NCBI GenBank assembly: GCA_943787175.1
Contig: CALSLK010000002.1
Coordinates: forward strand, 62,001 to 126,000
DNA from: an uncultured Alphaproteobacteria bacterium
Lineage (GTDB): Bacteria > Pseudomonadota > Alphaproteobacteria > SP197
Length of the DNA: 64,000 nt
Direction: 5' to 3'
Below the pieces are notes generated by a model. The model saw only the letters and a program-made list of their open reading frames with translations. It was not told the DNA's origin and did no database searches. The position numbers and the translations under genes are program-made. Positions 25,834 to 35,094 of the stretch are shown piece by piece. Each line of letters begins with the position of its first letter. Positions within the stretch are counted from its first letter, which is position 1.

Positions 25834-26535
25834 ATGGACGCCGTTACCTATTCCGACCCGTTTACGCCCGAAGAATGTGAAGCCGTTTACCGCTGTATCT
25901 TCGAACGGCGCGACATTCGTGCGCAAATCCTGCCCGATCGTATCCCTGATGACGTGCTGGCCCGGATCCTGCGGGCTGGTCACCACGCCCCGTCCGTCGG
26001 CTTCATGCAGCCCTGGGATTTTGTTCTGGTGCGTGATCACGGCGTGCGCGAAAGGATCCATGCCGCCTTTTGCCGTGCCGATGAAGAGGCAGCGCTGATG
26101 TTCGTGGGCGAACGCGCGAAGGCCTATCGGAACCTGAAGCTTGAAGGCATCTTGGAAGCGCCGTTGGGCATCTGTGTTACCTGCGACCGAAGCCGCAATG
26201 GGCCCGTCGTGCTGGGCCGCACCCATCAGCCCGACATGGATCTCTACAGTGCAGTCTGCGCCGTGCAGAACCTTTGGCTTGCCGCCCGCGCCGAAGGCGT
26301 CGGGATCGGATGGGTATCCATTGTTGCCAGGGATGATCTGCGAGCAGCGTTGGGCATTCCCGAAGAGATCGAAGTGATCGCTTATCTCTGCGCTGGCTAT
26401 GTCAGCGGATTTCCCACGCGCCCTGATCTGGAACAGCGCCGTTGGCTCGATCGCATGCCCCTGCGGGACGTCGTTCACCTGGACAGGTGGCAGGGTAGAG
26501 AACTCAATGAAGAACTCGCCCGCCAACTTGAGTGA
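25834..26535 (+). CDS. bluB: 5,6-dimethylbenzimidazole synthase BluB
   Basis: About 233 residues from ATG 25834 with GAGGGGGACC upstream. The nitroreductase-like fold shows RRDIRAQILPDRIPDDVLAR, then GHHAPSVGFMQPWDFVLV, CAVQNLWLAARAEGVGIGWVS and YLCAGYVSGFPTRPDLE. BluB consumes reduced FMN and oxygen to form the lower ligand of vitamin B12. The cobalamin riboswitch directly upstream confirms the pathway. It stands alone here, without other cob genes. Confidence 0.95.
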   Translation: MDAVTYSDPFTPEECEAVYRCIFERRDIRAQILPDRIPDDVLARILRAGHHAPSVGFMQPWDFVLVRDHGVRERIHAAFCRADEEAALMFVGERAKAYRNLKLEGILEAPLGICVTCDRSRNGPVVLGRTHQPDMDLYSAVCAVQNLWLAARAEGVGIGWVSIVARDDLRAALGIPEEIEVIAYLCAGYVSGFPTRPDLEQRRWLDRMPLRDVVHLDRWQGRELNEELARQLE

Positions 26536-26559
26536 GGTAAATCAGGTCATCGGAGGGCG

Positions 26560-27936
26560 TTAGTCGAACAGGGGATTGGCACGCTCAAACGCGCGTGCGG
26601 CCTGAAGGACCAGGGCGTCTTCGCGACGGCGCCCGGCGATCTGAAGGCCGTAGGGAAGGCCCGCCTTGGTAAATCCGCAAGGCACACTGATGGCGGGCTG
26701 GCCGGTCGCATTGAACGGTTGCGGGAAGGTCTCGTAATTGTCTTCTGCCATGGGCCAGTCAGGCGGAGCATCCTGACCGGTGGGATAGGCCGTGACGGCA
26801 GCCGCTGGTGTCATGATCAGGTCCCAGTCCCAATGGAACTCATCCATCAGGCGGGTCATTTCGCTGCGCATGCGCCGGGCGTGGAAAAACCGTTCGAAGG
26901 TCACCGTGTTTCCTGCTTCGACGGCATCACGCATCTCCCGGCCGATCCCTGCGCGGGTTTCCTCATCCATGCCCGAAGCCGACTCTGCAGAAAGAGTTTC
27001 CCAAAGTATGCCGAACCAGGGATAGGGATCCGGAAACCCGGGATCGACCTCTTCAACCGTAGCTCCGGCATCGCACAGAACGTCGATGGCGATGCGGCAG
27101 CCCTGGGCGATCTCGGGGTCGCACCAGGTGAACCCGAGGTCGGCGCTATAGGCAATGCGCAGACCCGCTACGCCGTTCTCCAGAGTGGCGGTATGATCGA
27201 CGCCGTCATCGGGCAGGCTGTGCCAATCCATCAGGGCGTGTTTTGCCATGGCGTTCATCATCATCGCTGCATCGCGTACGGTCCGTGCAATGGGCCCCGA
27301 TGCTGAGAGCCGCCCGAAATGCTCGCCCGGAGCCTGGGGTACGCGCCCGAAGGTGGGTTTGTGACCGACCAGATTGGTGAACGAAGCAGGCGTGCGGATC
27401 GATCCGCCACCGTCGCTGCCCAGGGAAAGCGGACCGCAACCTGAAGACACCGCGGCAACACTGCCTCCCGAGGAGCCGCCGGGCGTGCGCCCGATATCCC
27501 AGGGATTGACCGTGAGTCCTGTAAGCGGGGAATCCGTCACCCCGGAGTTGCCGAACTCCGGGGTCGTCACCTTGCCGGTAAAGACGCAACCTGCTGCACG
27601 CAAATGTGCAACGGCAGGGTCATCTTCAGGATTGGGTTCGTCCGACGTGGTCAGACTGCCATAGCGCGTGGGCCAACCCTTCAGCCACATCAGGTCCTTG
27701 ATCGATACCGGCACACCCTCCAGCGGTGAGCGCGCCGTGCCGGCACGCCAGCGTGCCTCTGAATCTGCCGCCTGGGCCAGGACGGTCTCGTCATCGCGAT
27801 GGCAGAAGGCATTGAGGACCGGATCGACCGCATTGATCCGGGCGAGCACGGCATGCGTCGCTTCAACCGGAGAAAGGGTGCCGGCCGCATAGGCCGCCGA
27901 TAACTCCGCAGCGGTCATCCAGATGATGTCGGTCAT
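26560..27936 (-). CDS. Amidase (amidase-signature family)
   Basis: A protein of 458 residues. The Ser-cisSer-Lys triad is visible: Lys in GVPVSIKDLMW (about 80), the Gly/Ser-rich GRTPGGSSGGSVAAVSSG (about 150-167) and the nucleophile region GSDGGGSIRTPASFTNLVGH. These enzymes hydrolyse small amides or act in amide transfer. No gatB/gatC partner is present, so the GatA role is unlikely. The substrate is unknown. It is convergent with bluB. Confidence 0.88.
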   Translation of the reverse strand: MTDIIWMTAAELSAAYAAGTLSPVEATHAVLARINAVDPVLNAFCHRDDETVLAQAADSEARWRAGTARSPLEGVPVSIKDLMWLKGWPTRYGSLTTSDEPNPEDDPAVAHLRAAGCVFTGKVTTPEFGNSGVTDSPLTGLTVNPWDIGRTPGGSSGGSVAAVSSGCGPLSLGSDGGGSIRTPASFTNLVGHKPTFGRVPQAPGEHFGRLSASGPIARTVRDAAMMMNAMAKHALMDWHSLPDDGVDHTATLENGVAGLRIAYSADLGFTWCDPEIAQGCRIAIDVLCDAGATVEEVDPGFPDPYPWFGILWETLSAESASGMDEETRAGIGREMRDAVEAGNTVTFERFFHARRMRSEMTRLMDEFHWDWDLIMTPAAAVTAYPTGQDAPPDWPMAEDNYETFPQPFNATGQPAISVPCGFTKAGLPYGLQIAGRRREDALVLQAARAFERANPLFD

Positions 27937-27996
27937 GATCTTTTCCTCAGCCTTGGTACGGTGTTAGAGAGCAGCGCTTGGTTTCACCGTCTGGAG

Positions 27997-28614
27997 ATGT
28001 TTGTCGTGCGCCACCTGTTTGTCTCGTTTTTTGTTCTGGTCCTTGGCCTGGGCCATGTTCACGCGGTGTGGGCCCAGAACCTTCCCGAAGAGGTCGCCGG
28101 CACAATCAAATCTGCTTCTGCAGCCGACCTCACGACATACCTGCGCACCGTCAACATGGAGCTGGTCATGGCGACCGGCGAAGTATCACAGCAGCGCGAG
28201 ATCATCGCCTATGCCCTCATCCAGCGCAAAGATGACATGATCGAAACCATGGGTGCGGCCTCTATGGTCGACGGGCAGTTCCGCGATGCCATCGACTTTG
28301 GCGCGCGCGCTTTTCCTGAGCAGACCCCGGCTCTGGCCGGTGCGGTGGCGTATCTGTTGCCCGAGGAAACAGACGCCATTGTCATCCATGCCTTCATGAT
28401 GGCGCCGAACACCGCAGGTGAGTCGGTCGCAACCATTGCCGAGATCACCGGGCGCGATGTCGACGAACTTTTTGCGCTCATCTCAGGCGATGCCGAGTTG
28501 CTGGGTTGGGACGTCGAAGCCTTGCGTCACGATGTCCACAATGCTGACGTTTCCGGTCATGTTGCGCGTGCACAAGAAGCCGGCAACGCCGTGCTCGACG
28601 CCATGGGCATGTAG
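27997..28614 (+). CDS. Secreted protein of unknown function
   Basis: About 205 residues from ATG 27997 (a GTG 36 bases earlier is possible). The signal peptide is MFVVRHLFVSFFVLVLGLG ending near VWAQ. The mature part is helical, with Ala, Glu and Asp predominant and no Cys: SASAADLTTYLRTVNMELVM, AIDFGARAFPEQTPAL, and AEITGRDVDELFALISGDAE. No family was recognised. It is likely periplasmic. It ends 8 bases before the convergent acetyltransferase gene. Confidence 0.6.
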   Translation: MFVVRHLFVSFFVLVLGLGHVHAVWAQNLPEEVAGTIKSASAADLTTYLRTVNMELVMATGEVSQQREIIAYALIQRKDDMIETMGAASMVDGQFRDAIDFGARAFPEQTPALAGAVAYLLPEETDAIVIHAFMMAPNTAGESVATIAEITGRDVDELFALISGDAELLGWDVEALRHDVHNADVSGHVARAQEAGNAVLDAMGM

Positions 28615-28622
28615 CGCTTCAT

Positions 28623-29330
28623 CTAGCCGCGCTCTCTTGCGATGAGGTCCGCCAGTCTTTCTTTCTGTTGTCCGGCTTCGTTGAAGTTGCCTGCATCCAG
28701 CCATGCTTCAAACCCGGCGCGAACGGCGGGCCATTCTTCATCGGTGATGCTGTACCAGGCGGTGTCGCGGTTATGTCCGTCAATGATCCTGTGGCGGTAG
28801 AAGATCCCTTCGTGCTGGAACCCGAAGCGCAGGGCGGCACCGCGTGAGCCCTCGTTAAGGGCATTGCACTTCCACTCCATGCGTCGGTAGTCCAGATCGT
28901 CAAAGGCGTGACGCAGGGAGAGAAAGATCACCTCGGTTGCTGCCCGGGTCTTCTGTAGAAACGGCGCAAACCAGATATGGCCGATTTCGATGGAGCGGTG
29001 ATCCGGTTCGATGGAAAGGTAACTCATCATGCCGGCCAGGCGTCCGCTCTCCAGGTCACGGATGGCAAAGTAGAGCGGATCGGTGCTGGCCTTGCAGGCC
29101 GTGAACCAGGTCTGGAATGCCGCTTCATCGCCGAACGGGCCATAGGGCAGATAGTCCCAGATCGCCTGACCGGCTTTCCCTTCATGACCAACTGCAAAGA
29201 GCTCGGCGCAATGACTGGGTGTGTGGATCGGCTCCAGGGCTGCCCAGCGACCTGTATGGGAGATGGCAGCCGGACGGGGAGAGGAAAGTCTGGCGACGGC
29301 GTCACCGCTCAGGTTCCGGGTTTGCGACAT
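28623..29330 (-). CDS. GNAT-family N-acetyltransferase (RimJ/RimL type)
   Basis: A protein of 235 residues. The GNAT core includes RLAGMMSYLSIEPDHRSIEI (strand 4 region), GHIWFAPFLQKTRAATEVIF (acetyl-CoA-binding loop), then YRRMEWKCNALNEGSRGAAL and FGFQHEGIFYRHRII. It is closest to proteins that acetylate small molecules or N-termini. It is divergent from a MocR-type regulator 104 bases away, which probably controls it. Confidence 0.85.
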   Translation of the reverse strand: MSQTRNLSGDAVARLSSPRPAAISHTGRWAALEPIHTPSHCAELFAVGHEGKAGQAIWDYLPYGPFGDEAAFQTWFTACKASTDPLYFAIRDLESGRLAGMMSYLSIEPDHRSIEIGHIWFAPFLQKTRAATEVIFLSLRHAFDDLDYRRMEWKCNALNEGSRGAALRFGFQHEGIFYRHRIIDGHNRDTAWYSITDEEWPAVRAGFEAWLDAGNFNEAGQQKERLADLIARERG

Positions 29331-29375
29331 GACAATGGTGCTCTGTTGGTTGATCCGTCCAGATGGTGGCGGTCA

Positions 29376-29428
29376 AATTGGACTTGTGACAAGGTCCACT
29401 GAGAACAGCTTTTGCAAGCCAATTGGAC
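29376..29428. promoter_or_regulatory. Candidate MocR operator
   Basis: AATTGGAC occurs twice as a direct repeat (29376-29383 and 29421-29428), with an inverted GTCCA (29394-29398) between them next to the small palindrome CTTGTGACAAG. Direct repeats plus an inverted half-site between divergent genes are the usual arrangement for MocR/PdxR-type regulators. The site sits directly in front of the regulator gene. Confidence 0.45.
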
Positions 29429-29433
29429 CGACC

Positions 29434-30894
29434 ATGGCACTTCCCGCTCCCGACGCCGGACCTCTGCCCCTGTCGCTTGACCGCGGTCTTGGTACGCCCA
29501 TGTCGGGCCAGCTTTATGACCAGCTTCGTGAGCTGATCCTTTCGGGCCGCCTGCCTCCGGGAACGCGCCTGCCTTCAACACGTGGGCTGGCAGCCGAGCT
29601 TTCGGTGTCGCGCAACACCGTGGTGGCATGCTTCGATCAGCTCTTTGCCGAAGGTTACGTAAGTGGTGCCGTGGGTGCCGGCACTTTTGTAGCCGAAGGC
29701 GCTGCAGGTTCCGGCCGGACAGACAAACTCCCGGCAATCCAGGATCTGCCTGGGCCCTCGCAGCGCGGAGAGGCTCTTGCTGCCATGGCACCGCCACGGG
29801 CAAGGCGTCATCGTGCCTTTGCCGTTGGTGTTCCGGCTCTGGACGCCTTTCCCTTTGCGCATTGGTCGCGCCTGATGGGGCAGGCGTGGCGTGGACCAGG
29901 CGTCGATACCCTGGCGTTGGGGGCGCCAGCCGGACTTGATGCCCTGCGTGCCGCAATTGCTCGCTATCTGGCGGTTGCGCGTGCCGTTGCCTGTTCACCC
30001 GATCAGGTGATTGTCACCTCGGGCATACAGCAGGGCATTGGGCTGACCTGCCAGTCGCTCCTGAACCGGGGTGATCGTGCATGGGTCGAAGATCCAGGAT
30101 ACCCGGGCGTGCGAGGCGCTCTGGCTGGTGCGGGAGTCGATGCGGTGCCGGTGCCGGTCGATGCCGAAGGTCTGGATCTCGACGCCGGCGAAACGCTTGC
30201 AGGGGATGCACGCCTGGCCTGTGTCACGCCGTCGCATCACTATCCCCTTGGAACCGTCATGAGCCTGCAGCGCAGGCTGGCGCTGATCGACTGGGCGGAG
30301 CGTTCGAACGGCTGGATTCTGGAAGACGACTACGACAGCGAGTTCCGCTATCGCGGCAGGCCGCTGGCTTCCCTGCAGGGGCTCGACCGCTCAGGCCGGG
30401 TCATCTACGCCGGTAGCTTCTCCAAGGTCATGTTTCCGTCCCTGCGTTTGGGCTACCTGGTGGTGCCCGAACATCTGATCGATGCCTTCCTCAAGGTGCG
30501 CGCGGCGTTGGATGACCATGCCCCGCTGACGGCGCAGCCAGCGCTGGCCCGATTCATGGAAGAGGGGCATTTTGCGGCCCATGTCCGGCGCATGCGGCGT
30601 CTTTATGGCGCACGTCAGGAAGCCCTGCTGGAAGCAGCCGCCAAACATCTCGACGGATTGGTGACCCTGGCCCCGGATGACGCGGGCATGCATCTGGTTG
30701 GCACGTTTGATGATGCCCGGAGGGATGATGTCGCACTGGCTGCCAAAGCCGATGATGCCGGTATCGCAACGGTCGCCTTGTCGTCCTATGCAACGTCTGC
30801 AGTGGTGCGGCCCGGACTCGTGTTGGGTTACGCCGCGGTGAACGAGGCTGAAATCATGCGCGCGGCCAAACGGCTTGGCGAGATCATGAGGTGA
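29434..30894 (+). CDS. MocR-family regulator (GntR HTH plus aminotransferase-like domain)
   Basis: About 486 residues from ATG 29434. The N-terminal GntR winged helix (about 20-85: SGQLYDQLRELILSGRLPPG, PSTRGLAAELSVSRNTVVAC) is joined to a fold-type-I aminotransferase domain. The PLP lysine is in YAGSFSKVMFPSLRLGYLV; other PLP-site blocks are VEDPGYPGVRG and LEDDYDSEFRY. MocR proteins use PLP or an amino-compound external aldimine as effector and typically regulate the divergent neighbour, here an acetyltransferase. The 3' end overlaps the convergent cyclase by 11 bases. Confidence 0.88.
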   Translation: MALPAPDAGPLPLSLDRGLGTPMSGQLYDQLRELILSGRLPPGTRLPSTRGLAAELSVSRNTVVACFDQLFAEGYVSGAVGAGTFVAEGAAGSGRTDKLPAIQDLPGPSQRGEALAAMAPPRARRHRAFAVGVPALDAFPFAHWSRLMGQAWRGPGVDTLALGAPAGLDALRAAIARYLAVARAVACSPDQVIVTSGIQQGIGLTCQSLLNRGDRAWVEDPGYPGVRGALAGAGVDAVPVPVDAEGLDLDAGETLAGDARLACVTPSHHYPLGTVMSLQRRLALIDWAERSNGWILEDDYDSEFRYRGRPLASLQGLDRSGRVIYAGSFSKVMFPSLRLGYLVVPEHLIDAFLKVRAALDDHAPLTAQPALARFMEEGHFAAHVRRMRRLYGARQEALLEAAAKHLDGLVTLAPDDAGMHLVGTFDDARRDDVALAAKADDAGIATVALSSYATSAVVRPGLVLGYAAVNEAEIMRAAKRLGEIMR

Positions 30895-32224
30895 CCATTT
30901 CGCGCGGGAGGTAACAGACCTCTACGGGAGCCTTTCGCCCGCGCAAGTCTTGCGGGCCGCCCTCGATCATGCCCAAAGGCACGGAACCCGCCGCATCGAG
31001 AAGATCGCGGCTGACAACCAGGGACGCGCCGAGCGTGCGGGAGAGTTCCTCCAGGCGCGAAGCAACGTTCACGGTGTCGCCAATGACGGCGTATTCCAGA
31101 CGCCAGGCTGAGCCGACATCGCCGAGAACCACGTCGCCATAATGCACACCAACAGACAGGGTGACAGGATCCTGATTCATGCTGGTGCGCACCTGGTTCC
31201 AGTCATCGGCGACCTGGAGAATGGCAAGGGCCGCTTCAAGCGCATGCGCAGCATCGTGTTCGCCGGGATGGGGTGTGCCAAAGGTTGCCATGACTCCATC
31301 GCCCAAAAACTTGTCGAGCGTTCCCCCGTGCTCGAACACGGCCTGCTCCAGCCGGCCGTGCAGTTCACGCAGCAGGGCGATGGTGGCCTCTGGACCAAGC
31401 CGTTCGGAAAGACGCGTGAAGCCCACGACATCGACGAACATCACGGCGATGTTCTGGCGGCGGACTTCCGCCAGGGGCTGATCGTGGCTTGCCAGCTCGT
31501 CAACCATGGTGGGAGGAAAGTGTCGCGCAAGATTGGCGCGTTCGCGTGCGACGGTAATCTGGCGCGACAGCAACCGGCGCGTGCGCCAGACGACGACGGA
31601 AAGCACCAGCGTCGTGATCGCCAGAACCAGAAGGTCCTGACTCCAGACCTCGACATTGACGAAGTCGGGATGATTGATGAGGTCGACTTCCTCTTCGACG
31701 GTGATGCCCTGGGGAATCACTACGATGCTTTCTGGCAGGGACGCGACCCACCAGAACCCGGCACTCCAGACCAGTGCGGAAAACGCGCCGGCCCAAAGGA
31801 CCAGCCAGGGCGAGAAGTAGAGTGTCGTCAGGGCCAGCACGAAGTAGAAATAGACCACCGGGTGGTTGTCCAGAAGCATCTGTGGCGGCCACGGCGGATC
31901 GAAGATGATCTGGGCGCCGAACATGGCAAATGCGGCGACACTGATTTCAAGAGCAACAATCAGGTAGACCTGCCAGAATCGAAACCAGGTGCTCGACAAC
32001 AAGGCAATTTGTACTGCGCCCAGGCCAAGCATGACCAAAAGGCACGCTTCGATCAGCCACAGGATGTCGAACGGCACCCAGACCAGCATGGCGATCATCA
32101 CCAGAGGTATGGCGATCAGTCGCAGTTTTGCTCCCAGGCGTGCACCCGCAATCTCTTCGGCTCGAACGGCGCGCCATGCCTGGCGCACGGGTCCCCGAAC
32201 CATGGGTGGCTGTGCTGTGCTCAT
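30884..32224 (-). CDS. Membrane-bound class III adenylate/guanylate cyclase
   Basis: A protein of 446 residues. About five or six hydrophobic segments (residues about 35-225) are followed by a short linker and a class III cyclase domain (about 255-440). Metal Asp residues are in FVDVVGFTRLSERL and FLGDGVMATFG; YAVIGDTVNVASRLEELSR provides the transition-state Asn/Arg region. It makes cAMP (or possibly cGMP) at the inner membrane. Its start overlaps the stop of the upstream LDH2-type dehydrogenase gene (ATGA), so the two are translationally coupled. Confidence 0.85.
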   Translation of the reverse strand: MSTAQPPMVRGPVRQAWRAVRAEEIAGARLGAKLRLIAIPLVMIAMLVWVPFDILWLIEACLLVMLGLGAVQIALLSSTWFRFWQVYLIVALEISVAAFAMFGAQIIFDPPWPPQMLLDNHPVVYFYFVLALTTLYFSPWLVLWAGAFSALVWSAGFWWVASLPESIVVIPQGITVEEEVDLINHPDFVNVEVWSQDLLVLAITTLVLSVVVWRTRRLLSRQITVARERANLARHFPPTMVDELASHDQPLAEVRRQNIAVMFVDVVGFTRLSERLGPEATIALLRELHGRLEQAVFEHGGTLDKFLGDGVMATFGTPHPGEHDAAHALEAALAILQVADDWNQVRTSMNQDPVTLSVGVHYGDVVLGDVGSAWRLEYAVIGDTVNVASRLEELSRTLGASLVVSRDLLDAAGSVPLGMIEGGPQDLRGRKAPVEVCYLPREMVTS

Positions 32225-33234
32225 GTCGGAAGCGCCACGTTCACCTGTCGCGCAGCATCACAGAGACCGCGCCAGACACCATCGTGGAGAACGATGCCGT
32301 TGGCCTGCGCATGGGCTTCCTTTTCGGCTTCGGGTTCGCCTGCGACCTGCACCTTGTCAAAGCCAGATGCCGGTGGCGTCGCACGGATGCGCGTGACTTC
32401 GCGTTCCGCAGCTTCGGCATAGTCAGCGCCCATGCCGAAGGCATCGATGTCGAGTGCGATGAGGAGCCAGTTGAACTCGAAGGCATTGCCCAGCATGGAC
32501 TTGCCCACCAGCTCGGCAATGGTGGCAAGGCCATAGCCCTTGTAGCCACCGGCCGGCAAAATGGCGCCACCGTCGTCATAGGCATTGATGCTGGTGGTTG
32601 GGTTGCCATCACGGTCGGCCAGCCAGCCCTCGGGCACCGGTTCGCCGGTGCGACGCCGGATGCTCACCTTGCCATTGGCAACAACACAGGTTGCAAAATC
32701 TGCCGAGACCATACCGGATTCGCCTGCCTCCATGGCAAGTGCCCAGGGGTTGGTCGACATCGTTCCACCGCGACCGCCATGGGCTGCGACCATGGGGAAT
32801 CGCTCTGAACCGCCGCCGCCAAAACCAATGGCAAGCTTGCCTTCGCGCGCCAGACGTTCGCTATAGGCCCCCAAGCGTCCGGTGTGGGCGACTTCCGTGA
32901 TTCCTGCGCAGACGATGGATTGATCGCGCCCCATATCGAGCAGCTCGTCGACGGCACGCTCCATGGCGGGAATGCCCAGCCCTCTGCCGCCATCGACATG
33001 CACCACGGTGTTGCTGCGCCGCTTCGCGGTAATGTTGCCGACTGGCCGGGCCTGTTCGGTGGCGAACAGGTCGAGGTAGTAGGCGACCCGATTGACCCCG
33101 TGGGAAACCACACCTTTCATTTCCGCATCAGCCAGATGGTGCGCAACCGTTTCTGCATCGCAGGGCTGCATTCCTGCGCCCGTCAGGATTTCGGCGCAGA
33201 AAGTTTCAAGCAGTTCCGGCTGGATCTTGGGCAT
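32221..33234 (-). CDS. Malate/L-lactate dehydrogenase family (LDH2/YbjC-type) oxidoreductase
   Basis: A protein of 337 residues of the LDH2/MDG2 family, which does not use a Rossmann fold for NAD(P). Blocks seen: VAHHLADAEMKGVVSHGVNR (catalytic His), VVHVDGGRGLGIPAMERAV, VAHTGRLGAYSERLAREGK, MSTNPWALAMEAG and GYKGYGLATIAELVG. Members reduce or oxidise 2-oxo/2-hydroxy acids (malate, ureidoglycolate, 2,3-diketogulonate). No pathway context fixes the substrate; the agmatinase-family gene is divergent. Confidence 0.85.
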   Translation of the reverse strand: MPKIQPELLETFCAEILTGAGMQPCDAETVAHHLADAEMKGVVSHGVNRVAYYLDLFATEQARPVGNITAKRRSNTVVHVDGGRGLGIPAMERAVDELLDMGRDQSIVCAGITEVAHTGRLGAYSERLAREGKLAIGFGGGGSERFPMVAAHGGRGGTMSTNPWALAMEAGESGMVSADFATCVVANGKVSIRRRTGEPVPEGWLADRDGNPTTSINAYDDGGAILPAGGYKGYGLATIAELVGKSMLGNAFEFNWLLIALDIDAFGMGADYAEAAEREVTRIRATPPASGFDKVQVAGEPEAEKEAHAQANGIVLHDGVWRGLCDAARQVNVALPT

Positions 33235-33312
33235 AAAGCATCCCGTGGTTGGAAAGTTGGCCGTTCTCTAATCCTCACGCTAACCTAAGCAGATCACCAA
33301 GGGGAGAGGCGC

Positions 33313-34272
33313 ATGGCGCAGAAGAATGGCGACTTCGCCTTCACATCGGACTCGCTTTACGGCACATCCGACGACAACACCTATTCGGGCGCATTGAGTT
33401 TCATGCGCCGACGTTACACGCGTGATCTCACCGGCGTTGATGTCGCGGTTTCGGGTATTCCTTATGATCTGGGCACATCGAACCGGGCAGGCACACGGTT
33501 CGGACCGCGCGCCATCCGGCAGGCCTCCAGCCACATCGCCTGGGGTCCGCAATGGCCCTATGACTTCGATCCCTTTCATCGCCTGGCGGTGACCGACTGG
33601 GGCGATCACAGCTTCAGCGCCGGCTATACCGACCGCATGCTGGAATCCGTGGAAGCCAACACGCTTGAGATGTTTCAGGCCGGTTGTTTCCCCATGACCA
33701 TGGGCGGCGACCATTTCGTCACACTCCCCTTGCTTCGCGCGGCGGCGAAACATCATGGCGGAGCACTTTCGCTGATCCATTTCGATGCCCACACGGATAC
33801 GAGCCGAAGCGACAACCTCAATCACGGAACCATGTTCTGGCACGCCATGCAGGAAGGCCTGATCGATCCCAAACGCTCGATCCACATGGGTATCCGCATG
33901 TTTGTCGACTGGGATGACGGCTTTACCAAGATCGGCGGGTGGGATGCCCAGCGTCTTTCTCCTGATGCCATTGGTGAGCGCATCCACGACGTTGTTGGCG
34001 ACAACAAAGCCTATGTCACCTTCGATATCGACTTTCTTGATCCGTCTTATGCGCCGGGCACGGGAACGCCGGTGGTGGGTGGGCCGACCACCATGCAGGC
34101 CCTGGATATCCTGATGCGTCTCAAGGGCCTCAACATTGTCGGTATGGACCTGGTGGAGGTCGCGCCCGAACATGACAACGGCGAAGTCACGGCACTGGCC
34201 GGTGCATCTCTCATGTATCAGGTGCTGCACGTGCTGGCTGAAGACAGGCCCAACATGATCACGGCAGATTGA
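33313..34272 (+). CDS. Ureohydrolase (agmatinase/arginase family)
   Basis: A protein of 319 residues with all binuclear Mn motifs: GGDHFVTLPLL, HFDAHTDT and FDIDFLDPSYAPGTGTPVVGG. Ureohydrolases split a guanidino compound to urea and an amine; the agmatinase branch is favoured by length and by GIPYDLGTSNRAGTRFGP near the N-terminus, but guanidinobutyrase or similar is equally possible. The ribosome site GGGGAGAGGC lies just upstream. No urease genes are in the window. Confidence 0.87.
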   Translation: MAQKNGDFAFTSDSLYGTSDDNTYSGALSFMRRRYTRDLTGVDVAVSGIPYDLGTSNRAGTRFGPRAIRQASSHIAWGPQWPYDFDPFHRLAVTDWGDHSFSAGYTDRMLESVEANTLEMFQAGCFPMTMGGDHFVTLPLLRAAAKHHGGALSLIHFDAHTDTSRSDNLNHGTMFWHAMQEGLIDPKRSIHMGIRMFVDWDDGFTKIGGWDAQRLSPDAIGERIHDVVGDNKAYVTFDIDFLDPSYAPGTGTPVVGGPTTMQALDILMRLKGLNIVGMDLVEVAPEHDNGEVTALAGASLMYQVLHVLAEDRPNMITAD

Positions 34273-34332
34273 CCATGGAAATATGGAAAGCTAGAACTTT
34301 CCTATAATGCAACAGAACCGAGTGAGGACGTC

Positions 34333-35019
34333 ATGACCAAACGAGCCCTGGTAACCGGCGCCAATCGAGGCATCGGCTTTGAAATCAGCCGCCAGCTTGG
34401 CAAGGCGGGTCATGCCGTCCTGTTGGGCGCACGCGATCTGGCCCAAGGTGAAGAGGCTGCCGCCAAACTGCGCGGTGAAGGTCTGGATGTCACGGCCGTG
34501 GAAATCGATGTCTCCAAGGCTGCTTCGGTGAAGAAGTGCGCGGCATCCCTGAAGAAGCAGGGTCTTGATGTCGATGTGCTGGTCAACAATGCCGGTGTCA
34601 TCGCCGAAGGTGATCTGCTCACCGGTCCCGACCCCATGAAGGGCGCGCTTGGCGTCAATCTCATGGGGCCGCTCCAGACAACGCGAGAGTTTGCACCGGG
34701 CATGGCCAAGCGAGGCTGGGGGCGCATCGTCAACGTCTCATCGACCTGGGGTTCGTTCGAAAGCGGCCTTGAGGGACCTGCCGCCTATGCCATCTCCAAA
34801 GCCGCATTGAATGCGCTCACGGTGCGCCTTTCGCGCGAACTGAGCGATGGCATCCTGATCAATGCGATGTGCCCGGGCTGGGTGCGCACCCGCATGGGGG
34901 GCGATGAAGCCAGCCGCTCGGTCCAGGAGGGCGCCGATACCGCGCTGTTCCTGGCGACCCTGCCCGATGGCGGCCCGACAGGCGGCTTCTTCCGCGACCG
35001 TGCGCCGATTGCCTGGTAA
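34333..35019 (+). CDS. Short-chain dehydrogenase/reductase
   Basis: A protein of 228 residues. TGANRGIGFEISRQL is the TGxxxGIG cofactor motif; the catalytic set is NNAGV (Asn), VSSTWGSF (Ser) and YAISK (Tyr-Lys). It is likely NADP-dependent, from the ARDL residues after strand 2. It is a classical SDR of unknown substrate. The promoter region holds TATAAT (34303-34308) beside the palindrome GGAAAG, six bases, CTTTCC. It is followed 76 bases later by an HD-domain protein. Confidence 0.85.
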   Translation: MTKRALVTGANRGIGFEISRQLGKAGHAVLLGARDLAQGEEAAAKLRGEGLDVTAVEIDVSKAASVKKCAASLKKQGLDVDVLVNNAGVIAEGDLLTGPDPMKGALGVNLMGPLQTTREFAPGMAKRGWGRIVNVSSTWGSFESGLEGPAAYAISKAALNALTVRLSRELSDGILINAMCPGWVRTRMGGDEASRSVQEGADTALFLATLPDGGPTGGFFRDRAPIAW

Positions 35020-35094
35020 AGCCGGGCCCGGCATGCCTTGCGTCTGCACGGCAATGATGTTCAAGATGTCGGCACAGATACAGGAGAATGCGTG

